Source: JAAYYY01 sp964602995 (GTDB lineage Bacteria > Chloroflexota > Anaerolineae > Promineifilales > Promineifilaceae). Taken from it: 64,000 bases of DNA. The position numbers and the translations under genes are program-made. The stretch spans positions 1 through 64,000 of the forward strand of contig CAZRTM010000004.1 in assembly GCA_964602995.1 (NCBI GenBank). Reading direction: 5' to 3'. The notes below the pieces were generated by a model, which was given only the letters and a program-made list of their open reading frames with translations, searched no databases and was not told where the DNA came from. Shown here piece by piece: positions 25,403-32,202 of the stretch (position 1 is the first letter of the stretch; every line of letters begins with the position of its first letter).

Positions 25403-26389
25403 TCAGCGCGCCGGAGCCTCCCTCCCTGTCTGACGTAACTTTTGCTCGAAAAACTCGATGACAACCTCCGGATGTTCAACCGGATAGCGGTATCCCCCAT
25501 AACGGTGATGGCTATCGACAAATAGTGGGTCAACGGCGCCAGGGGTCTTCGCTGCCATCTGCGCCACATTGCCCACACTACCCCACGGATCCCCTTTCCC
25601 CTGAATATAGAGCACCGGCACAATGCCCGCGCCAGGAGCCGTCATCAGTGGCTCAATGGCGCTTAACGGCAAATGCCCGGCCTGTTGGTAGATAAACTCA
25701 GTCAGGGCCAGAGCCGGCCGCCCTAATGGGCCGAGCAGGTCAACCGCGTACCGCTCGGCGAATAGCGCCGGGCTTACCGGTTGCACCGCCACAGCAGCGC
25801 CGATTTCATCTGTGTGGGGCAGCGCAAAGAGCAGCGCATTGGCCCCAACGGAAAAGCCGACGACGCCCAGGCGGTCACCGTCCACGTCGTCCCGCGATTT
25901 CAGGTAATCCACAGCGCCGAGCACGTCGTTCGATTCCTGCAGGCCAAATGTCACCGGGCCGCCGTTGGCACTGCGGCCATGGTTGCGCAGGTCAAAGGCG
26001 AGCACGTGATAGCCGGCCCCTTGTAAGGCGTGGAGCAGACGCAACAGGTCCACCTGTGAAGCGCCGCTCAGGTTCCCCATCAGCGTGTCGGCCGTATCGC
26101 CCAGGCGATTCCACGTCCAACCATGCAGCAAGATGATAGCCGGTTTGCGCTCCTGCCCCTCGCTCGCCTGTTCACCGCGCACAAACCAACCGGACAGGCG
26201 CAGTCCGTCACGCGCCGGAAATTCCACATCCTCGTAAGGCAATCCGGCATCGGCCGGCGTGGCCCACAGAGGCTGCCGCCCCGGACGGATCATCTGTCGC
26301 GCGAAGAAGAGAGCGGCAGCGCTCACCACCGCCACCACGAAACCGAATAAAAATAAGATCAGACGAACGACGCGACGAAACAGGTTCAT
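25403..26389 (-). CDS. Alpha/beta hydrolase with N-terminal membrane anchor
   Basis: 328 aa. One transmembrane helix (VVRLILFLFGFVVAVVSAAAL, about 6-28) is followed by an alpha/beta hydrolase domain: oxyanion strand ILLHGWTWN near 87-95, nucleophile elbow GFSVGANA near 197-204 with Ser as nucleophile, and a late DSHHRYGGYRYPVE segment near 290-305 that supplies the catalytic His. AGGAGG precedes the ATG. Family resemblance is to BAAT/dipeptidyl-peptidase-like or DUF-type hydrolases; no substrate can be assigned. It is preceded by 108 bases without a gene and followed by 185 bases before the stress-protein gene. Confidence 0.88.
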   Translation of the reverse strand: MNLFRRVVRLILFLFGFVVAVVSAAALFFARQMIRPGRQPLWATPADAGLPYEDVEFPARDGLRLSGWFVRGEQASEGQERKPAIILLHGWTWNRLGDTADTLMGNLSGASQVDLLRLLHALQGAGYHVLAFDLRNHGRSANGGPVTFGLQESNDVLGAVDYLKSRDDVDGDRLGVVGFSVGANALLFALPHTDEIGAAVAVQPVSPALFAERYAVDLLGPLGRPALALTEFIYQQAGHLPLSAIEPLMTAPGAGIVPVLYIQGKGDPWGSVGNVAQMAAKTPGAVDPLFVDSHHRYGGYRYPVEHPEVVIEFFEQKLRQTGREAPAR

Positions 26390-26497
26390 GGCAAAGCCTC
26401 CTGGCTATAGCGAAATCCAAATTCATACGTTAGCACGATTGCGCTACTTTACACAATATTGGCCGTGATGTCGCTCTCAAATACAACGCCCCTTCCC

Positions 26498-27673
26498 TCA
26501 ACGACGTTCGACAACCCTGGCTCCCTCAGCTGCCCTGGTCGTGAAGATGGAAGGCAGGCGCCCGAACTCCGCTTCATATGCTTCCGTCATTGCTGCCGTG
26601 ATGGCCGGCACTGCTTCAGTCTGGGCCAGAACCACAACGCAGCCGCCAAAACCGGCTCCCGTCAACCGTGCACCGTAGCAGCCGGGCTGCTGCCACGCCG
26701 TCGCTGCCAGCACATCCAGCTCCAAAATGCTGACCTCATAGAGGTCGCGGCTGCTGGCATGGGAGCCGCGAATCAGCACACCAAAAGCTTCGACGTCACC
26801 CTGCTGTAACAGCCTGCCCCCTTCTAACACCCGGTAACATTCGTGTACCACGTGCTGAGCGCGGCGACGAATCACCGGCGGCAGGCGGTGCGCATACAGC
26901 TCCAGCGCATCCGGTGTCACGTCGCGTAGGGCGCGAATCCCCGGCACATACTCCTGCAAAATAGCAACGGCCTGCTCACACTCCTGGCGACGCTCATTAT
27001 ATTTAGAGCTGGCCAGTTCCCGGCGCACGCCGGAATCAGCGATGATAATGGTAACATCTGGCGGCAGTGGAATTAATTCATGCTCCAGGGTACGACAATC
27101 CAACAACACCAGATGATCACGAGCGCCATGCGCGCTGGCAAACTGGTCCATGATGCCCGTGGCCACGCCTATAAACTGGTTTTCAACGCGCTGCCCCAGC
27201 TTCGCTTTTTGCAGGCCGTCCAACCCCAACTGTGCCAGCGCATCCCAGGCCGTCAAGAACGCTACTTCCACCGCCGCTGAGGAACTGACGCCCGCTCCAA
27301 TGGGGACATCGCTGGTAAAGGCGATGTTCAGGCCCGGCAACCGCATTCCCTGTTCCTGCAAAACCCAGGCCACACCGCGAGGATAATCAATCCACGTCAC
27401 CGCCTCACTCTTCTCTCTGGCCTCCAGCGTTGCCAGTGAAAAGCTCTCTTCAGCCTCAAAATCCATGGCCTTGATGGTGACCCGTTCGCCGTCGCCAGGC
27501 CCGGCCGCCAGCCACACCGCCCGTTCGATTGCGGCGGGCAACACCCAACCCTCATTATAATCAACGTGCGCTCCCAACAAGTTGACACGTCCCGGCGCGC
27601 GCACAACGATTGCCGGCTCTTCGCCAAAACGCTGGCGGTAGGCTTCAACTACTTTCCGTTGCAGTTCAGACAT
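26498..27673 (-). CDS. Galactokinase-family GHMP sugar kinase with altered sugar-binding motif
   Basis: 391 aa, normal for galactokinase, which makes sugar 1-phosphate from a free sugar and ATP. The three GHMP regions are present: PGRVNLLGAHVDYNEG at 27-42, PIGAGVSSSAAVE near 123-135 (ATP-binding loop), and LTGAGFGGCVVV near 345-356. The catalytic Asp lies in GIMDQFASAHG. The galactokinase signature GEHTDYN is GAHVDYN here: His36 and Asp38 remain but the Glu that contacts the sugar 6-hydroxyl in known structures is Ala35. The real sugar may therefore not be galactose. No galT/galE is adjacent. Upstream gene ends 61 bases away. Confidence 0.85.
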   Translation of the reverse strand: MSELQRKVVEAYRQRFGEEPAIVVRAPGRVNLLGAHVDYNEGWVLPAAIERAVWLAAGPGDGERVTIKAMDFEAEESFSLATLEAREKSEAVTWIDYPRGVAWVLQEQGMRLPGLNIAFTSDVPIGAGVSSSAAVEVAFLTAWDALAQLGLDGLQKAKLGQRVENQFIGVATGIMDQFASAHGARDHLVLLDCRTLEHELIPLPPDVTIIIADSGVRRELASSKYNERRQECEQAVAILQEYVPGIRALRDVTPDALELYAHRLPPVIRRRAQHVVHECYRVLEGGRLLQQGDVEAFGVLIRGSHASSRDLYEVSILELDVLAATAWQQPGCYGARLTGAGFGGCVVVLAQTEAVPAITAAMTEAYEAEFGRLPSIFTTRAAEGARVVERR

Positions 27674-27734
27674 CGCTTACACCAGTCCTCCCGTTCTTGC
27701 GCCGGGTGACTTCCATTTTGTTCATGTATCGTAA

Positions 27735-29399
27735 CTACTGCGCGTCAACTGTCACGTCGAGCAAAAGACCAAGTTCTGCCGTTACCTGCTGCAATTCGCG
27801 CCACTTATCCTCGAGCACAACGGCGGCCAGCTCTCCCAGCCGCTCACCCAGGTAAGGGCGCGTTCTGGCATTTGACTGCAACGTGTCCAAAATTTTGGCG
27901 TCCCGTACGCGCAAAATGACCACCGGCTGCAGGCGACCCTCCAGCCCTTTCTCCGACCAGCGTTCGACCGCACGCCGCACGCTGGCAGGGATCGTGCGCC
28001 CGCTGGCTTCTTCCAGAAATTCCAGCACACGGCCAGGACGAATGCCGGCTTCCTGCGCCTGAGAGAGCGAATCTGGCGTCAACCGGTACTCATAAGGTTG
28101 GGGCACCTGCAGCGGTTGCGCCTCGGCAATACGCGCCACCTGGAACCGTTGGTAACGGCTGGCATTAAAGGGGACGAGAATCGTGGCGTTCGGCTGCACA
28201 ACCAGCGGCACATTAACCTCGCCGGCCTCTGGCGCACGGTTCGATAGCCACCGCAACGTGCGCTCCGCCAGCCGGAAGCGCCCTTCGTTCAGCTCTACCA
28301 GCCCCAGCCATGTCATTGGCCCGTGCAACAAGAAGCGCAATAGGCGGCCTTCCACCTTGTCCCAATTTTCAAAACCGCGCAGGTAAACATCCTCCTCGAC
28401 ATCGCGGATGTACCAGGTGTCATAGTTCCCTTCCGGGCGCTGGAAGTCAGGCGTTTCGGAGCGGATATGGGCCACCACATCATCGACCCGGTACCAGGAG
28501 CGATCACGTGGTAGGGCATCGAGTAAGGTGCTCCGCGCCAGCAACGGTTCATTGCTCCAACCGCTGCCTTCACAACGCAGACCAGGGGTGTGGCACAGCT
28601 CGTTCCAGGACGTCCCGCTCCATGCTTCGGCCAGCGCCTGCAATTGCGACTCCCGCTCCTGTTTCAGCCAGGCCACGGCGTCGCGGGTAGGGCGCAACGC
28701 CCCACCGCTCTCGCGCAACAGACCCATTTCCACTGCCAGCGTCAGGAGTAAATCGTTACGGCCCGCGCCTGTCTCATAGAGATAAGGGGACAGGGCGTCG
28801 ATCTGCGCTCGTTGTAGCCCATTGCGTTGGGCCGAAGCCAGCATCGTCGTCACGTCGTCCACCGCATGGGTCGGCGGCGGTTCCGAAGATGGCGCTCCCG
28901 AAGACGGCGGCTCTACAGAAGGCAGCGCCGGCGACCTTTGCTCGGAGACGACCACATCCTGCTCCTGTTCAGGGAACTGAGCGTATAACTCCTCTGGGAT
29001 ATAGAAAAACTCAACCAGTGAGCCATCGTCGGCGTTGTCATAAGCGCGATAGAGAAAGCCACGGTACCACAGCGCTTCCGCCGGGCTGGCAGGGTCCAGC
29101 CACGGCTCTTCGCGCTCCAGCCGGCCCGGTCCCATCTGCCGCACATCGCCAAAGCGCCGCGTGAAGGAGCCAACCGGCATCTGGCCACCGGCGCCTACCA
29201 GAGCTTGCATAGCGTCTGCTTCCTCCGGCGGCAAATAATTATTAAGCTCCAGCTCCATATCCACCTGTTGTAACCGCTGGGCCAATGCCTGAACACATGC
29301 TTTCTTATCAGCGCCGGTCAGGTCAAGCTCCCACCATTCGCCGATGACTCTCAGTGTGATCAGATCATGGTCCGTGAGCGCGCTTTCCACTGTTCGCAC
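27735..29399 (-). CDS. Helicase-associated (XPB/Ssl2 N-domain-like, Helicase_C_3) protein without helicase core
   Basis: 554 aa from a GTG with AGGAG nine bases upstream; a TTG two codons earlier is too close to that site. The C-terminal third (from about 350: VQPNATILVPFNASRYQRFQVARIAEAQPL) matches the strand-rich domain found next to XPB/Ssl2-type helicases and in stand-alone bacterial proteins. The N-terminal part has winged-helix-like stretches and an acidic, Pro/Ser-rich linker near 170-195. No Walker A or DEAD box occurs, so it cannot be a helicase by itself. Probably DNA-related; role unknown. Confidence 0.7.
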   Translation of the reverse strand: MRTVESALTDHDLITLRVIGEWWELDLTGADKKACVQALAQRLQQVDMELELNNYLPPEEADAMQALVGAGGQMPVGSFTRRFGDVRQMGPGRLEREEPWLDPASPAEALWYRGFLYRAYDNADDGSLVEFFYIPEELYAQFPEQEQDVVVSEQRSPALPSVEPPSSGAPSSEPPPTHAVDDVTTMLASAQRNGLQRAQIDALSPYLYETGAGRNDLLLTLAVEMGLLRESGGALRPTRDAVAWLKQERESQLQALAEAWSGTSWNELCHTPGLRCEGSGWSNEPLLARSTLLDALPRDRSWYRVDDVVAHIRSETPDFQRPEGNYDTWYIRDVEEDVYLRGFENWDKVEGRLLRFLLHGPMTWLGLVELNEGRFRLAERTLRWLSNRAPEAGEVNVPLVVQPNATILVPFNASRYQRFQVARIAEAQPLQVPQPYEYRLTPDSLSQAQEAGIRPGRVLEFLEEASGRTIPASVRRAVERWSEKGLEGRLQPVVILRVRDAKILDTLQSNARTRPYLGERLGELAAVVLEDKWRELQQVTAELGLLLDVTVDAQ

Positions 29400-29463
29400 T
29401 ATCAATCGCTCCTATCTATCTGTCTATTCCAGCGTCTGCCGCTTCACTGTAGCACTTCAGCCA

Positions 29464-30372
29464 CTAAGTGACCACCGCCAGCGCGCGGGGCAGACACTCT
29501 ATTTCAATCTCACGAACACCGTCTTCCACCCGGGCAAAAATTTCACCATCTATGTGTATGGGCAGAGGTTGGTCCGACGTCAGGCAGATGGTGCGCGAGC
29601 GGCGCATCGTTACGTGGCGAGAACCGGTGTGGCTGCCCTGCATCACACGCGTCAGCATCGACAACATAGTCGCTCGCCTCACCGGGTTGACCAGGCAGCT
29701 ATCGAGCAGCCCATCGTCGAACACCGCATCTGGCGTCAGGCGATATCCGCCGCCAACGCGCGGCCCCACGCCCACTGCAAGCAGCAACATCTGCTGGCGC
29801 ACCTTTTCTTCATCAAAACTGGCCTGGAGCCTGGGCAACGCATAGCGGAAAGCCATCGTCCTAAAGGTGGCCAGAATATACATGGGGAAGCCGTGAATGC
29901 GTGTAATCTTGCGACTTTCGATAGCCACGGCAGCATCGAAGCCCATGCCGATGCCATTGCAGGCAACGCGGGTGCGCCCGTCGTCACTCTTCACCAGAGC
30001 CACGTCGAGATGCCTTGTGCTATTGCCAAAAAGCCGCGCCACCGCCTGTTCTGCATCAACTCCAAAGCCCAGGCCATAAGCATAGTCGTTGCCAGAGCCA
30101 ATGGGAATGATGCCCAGCCTGACCTGCTCCGCCGCCTCACTAAGCAGCAGACCGTTCGCCACTTCATTCACTGTGCCATCCCCACCGGCGGCGACCACAA
30201 TCGGGTAACCGGCATTGGCGGCGGCGCTCGCCAGATCAATGGCCGCACCCGGCTCGCTCGTCAGGACAATGTCCAGCTCGCCGTGCTGGGCGCCCCAACG
30301 CTCAATATCATCCCTCATTTGAATCGCCCGGCCATGGTCTGCCCAGGGGTTCAGAATTACTTTGACGCGCAC
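29464..30372 (-). CDS. Diacylglycerol/sphingosine kinase family lipid kinase (YegS/DgkB-like)
   Basis: 302 aa from a GTG at 30372, preceded by GAGAGGAG at 8 bases; the longer open frame upstream has no site and overlaps the promoter region. The nucleotide-binding motif VAAGGDGTVNEVANGL (about 58-73) and IPIGSGNDYAYGLG (about 87-100) are characteristic of the DAGK catalytic domain, with the C-terminal beta-sandwich (GGGYRLTPDAVFDDGLLDSCLV near 210-231). It phosphorylates diacylglycerol or a related lipid and returns it to phospholipid synthesis. It is divergent from the operon at 30531. Confidence 0.9.
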   Translation of the reverse strand: MRVKVILNPWADHGRAIQMRDDIERWGAQHGELDIVLTSEPGAAIDLASAAANAGYPIVVAAGGDGTVNEVANGLLLSEAAEQVRLGIIPIGSGNDYAYGLGFGVDAEQAVARLFGNSTRHLDVALVKSDDGRTRVACNGIGMGFDAAVAIESRKITRIHGFPMYILATFRTMAFRYALPRLQASFDEEKVRQQMLLLAVGVGPRVGGGYRLTPDAVFDDGLLDSCLVNPVRRATMLSMLTRVMQGSHTGSRHVTMRRSRTICLTSDQPLPIHIDGEIFARVEDGVREIEIECLPRALAVVT

Positions 30373-30461
30373 TACTTTTTCTCCTCTCGCTCCCTGGATC
30401 ACGACTGAATACGGGCGAATTATATAGTACGAAATGCACATAAGCACAGAGTCGTGCATTC

Positions 30462-30490
30462 TTTACACCCCTTTCTAAACGTGCTATACT
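30462..30490 (+). promoter_or_regulatory. Sigma70-type promoter for the eight-gene membrane operon
   Basis: TTTACA (30462-30467), a 17-base spacer and TATACT (30485-30490), each 5 of 6 to consensus, 41 bases before the first ATG at 30531. No other convincing promoter was seen until after 39163. Confidence 0.7.
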
Positions 30491-30530
30491 TTGGCCCATA
30501 TTACGTTACGTCAACTCATTGTAAAGTGCC

Positions 30531-30788
30531 ATGCGTTACTCCCAGTCGCAGGACAGTGCGTTCCTCAAAACCGTAGCGGAAGCTATTTCTCAGCGTGGCC
30601 TTAGCACCCTGGCTTTAATTGTTCTGGAAGCGGGTCGCCCTTTCTCTTTTCTGGGGGGTCAATTTCTATGGCTGGCCCAACCCGGCCTTTCCATATTATG
30701 GCCTCGCGAAAAAGTTGGACGTTTGGCGCACCTGTTAGAAAAGCCAGACTCTGTTGACGCGCTCATAGCTTATTTGAAGGCAAAGTAA
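30531..30788 (+). CDS. Small uncharacterised protein, 85 aa, first gene of the membrane operon
   Basis: I do not recognise a family. It opens with a polar helix (SAFLKTVAEAISQRGL), then a strand-helix with LALIVLEAGRPFSFLGGQFLWLAQP, and ends in a charged helix (KVGRLAHLLEKPDSVDALIAYLKAK). The central hydrophobic stretch is short and interrupted by Gly/Pro, more like a membrane-dipping segment than a spanning helix. Four bases separate its stop from the next gene. The gene is first after a clear promoter, and its stop-start spacing puts it in the same transcript as the genes below it. Confidence 0.7.
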   Translation: MRYSQSQDSAFLKTVAEAISQRGLSTLALIVLEAGRPFSFLGGQFLWLAQPGLSILWPREKVGRLAHLLEKPDSVDALIAYLKAK

Positions 30789-30792
30789 CGGT

Positions 30793-31557
30793 ATGCCCGA
30801 AGTCGAATTCCTTGTCATTGGCATTCTACTGCTGACCACAATACTACTGCTGTGGACATTCCGCAGGTTGGGGAATGGCCAGACAGGGCAAACATGGGCG
30901 CTGCGCCCCCTGGCCGGTTACACCGCGCTACGCCGCCAGCTTGGACTTGCTGTAGAGAGCGGGCGACGGCCGCACCTGACGCTGGGGCGGGGTCCACTGC
31001 ACACCATCAGCGGCCCTGCCAGCGCCGCAGGCCTGAAAATATTGGATTTGATGACCGATGCCGGAAGCAAAAGCACCCTGACGCCGCGTGTCACCGTGGG
31101 AACTGGCACGCTCTTGCCAGCCGCGCAAGACAGCGTGCGCCGCTCTTACGAAGACGCCGGGCGTGGCTCATCTTTCCGGCCCGGTGACGTCGAATTCCTG
31201 GCAGACGATGCTTTTCCTTTTACATATGCAGCCGGGGCCAGCTATGCGCTCTCCCAGGATGACACGGGGAGCAACATTGCAGTTGGTCATTTTGGTGAGG
31301 AAATCGCGATTATCACCGAAGCCGGACACCGGGACAATCTTGGACAGGTCGCGGGCACCGATAACCCTATAGCGATGGCTCTGGCCACTGCTGGTGGAGC
31401 TGAGACTTTGTGGGGTGAAGAGCTGTTTGTGGCAGGCGCATATCTGGAGGGTACGCCGTTACAACTGGCCAGTGCGCGCGTTCAGGATATCCTTCGCTGG
31501 CTTCTCATACTGACCATACTGGCAGCCGCCGTATGGCAATTCCTGTCGCTCCTCTAG
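30793..31557 (+). CDS. Double-anchored membrane protein, unknown function (second gene of operon)
   Basis: 254 aa. An N-terminal transmembrane helix (VEFLVIGILLLTTILLLWTF, 3-22) and a C-terminal helix (LLILTILAAAVWQFLSLL, 236-253) flank a soluble domain with Gly-rich segments: HTISGPASAAGLKILD, TPRVTVGTGTLLPAAQD, DNPIAMALATAGGAETLWGEEL. The name DUF6754 comes to mind but I cannot verify it. Both termini close to the membrane imply that the central domain and the two tails lie on defined sides. The start shares an AGTAACGG upstream sequence with the next gene. Translation appears continuous with neighbours. Confidence 0.7.
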   Translation: MPEVEFLVIGILLLTTILLLWTFRRLGNGQTGQTWALRPLAGYTALRRQLGLAVESGRRPHLTLGRGPLHTISGPASAAGLKILDLMTDAGSKSTLTPRVTVGTGTLLPAAQDSVRRSYEDAGRGSSFRPGDVEFLADDAFPFTYAAGASYALSQDDTGSNIAVGHFGEEIAIITEAGHRDNLGQVAGTDNPIAMALATAGGAETLWGEELFVAGAYLEGTPLQLASARVQDILRWLLILTILAAAVWQFLSLL

Positions 31558-31596
31558 CGCATTTGTGAGTAGAACACCCTACAAGTAACGGTGATT

Positions 31597-32202
31597 ATGA
31601 CTTTCCTAAAACGTGGTCTGCCGCTTACTCTGGCAATTCTCTTTGGCCTTTCCGTGTTGGTGGGTATTCTGGCACTGCCTCCCCTTGCCCAGATGCTCCT
31701 CAATTGGGTCTCGTTTATTGCTGCCGCAGCACTCATCCTGGGCGTCCTGAATCTGTTGGCCGTTCACCTGGGCCGCGCTCGCAGCGGCAACGGTTACAGT
31801 GTGCTGCTGGTGCTTTCCATGTTAGCCCTGTTCGCCCTGGCTATCACCGACGCGCTGGGGTTCACAAACAATGGCGTTGAAGCAGTCTTTAACCAGTTAC
31901 AGGCTCCGCTCGAGGCCGCGCTGGCCTCTCTGGTCGCCTTTTTCCTACTGTTTGCCGGTGTACGCTTGCTGCAGCGCAGGAACCGCTGGTCGCTGCTCCT
32001 GCTTCTGTCGGCGCTCTTTTTTCTCATCACGCAGGCGCCGCTACCAGCCGCCATTGGCAACCTCCTAAACCCTATTCGCACGATTGCCGACACCGTTTTG
32101 GTGACGGCCGGTGTGCGCGGACTCCTATTAGGTGTAGCGTTGGGCATCTTGCTGCTCAGCCTGCGCCTGCTCAGTGGTCTGGAACGACCTTATAGCTCAT
32201 GA
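31597..32202 (+). CDS. Multispanning membrane protein (third gene of operon)
   Basis: 201 aa from the ATG at 31597; a GTG two codons earlier is an alternative. Five to six hydrophobic helices: near 10-30, 38-58, 68-85, 108-125, 130-150 and 172-192. No recognisable catalytic motif. The stop codon overlaps the next start by four bases (ATGA), so translation is coupled to the zinc-ribbon protein. Composition (Leu/Ala rich, few charges) suggests an integral scaffold or channel component; that is only a guess. Confidence 0.75.
   Translation: MTFLKRGLPLTLAILFGLSVLVGILALPPLAQMLLNWVSFIAAAALILGVLNLLAVHLGRARSGNGYSVLLVLSMLALFALAITDALGFTNNGVEAVFNQLQAPLEAALASLVAFFLLFAGVRLLQRRNRWSLLLLLSALFFLITQAPLPAAIGNLLNPIRTIADTVLVTAGVRGLLLGVALGILLLSLRLLSGLERPYSS

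Noticed and set aside
29344..30408. Plus-strand frame of 354 codons opposite the diacylglycerol kinase gene
   Set aside because: It is antisense to a gene with intact GGDGT motifs; Arg/His/Gln-rich composition is typical of a shadow frame.
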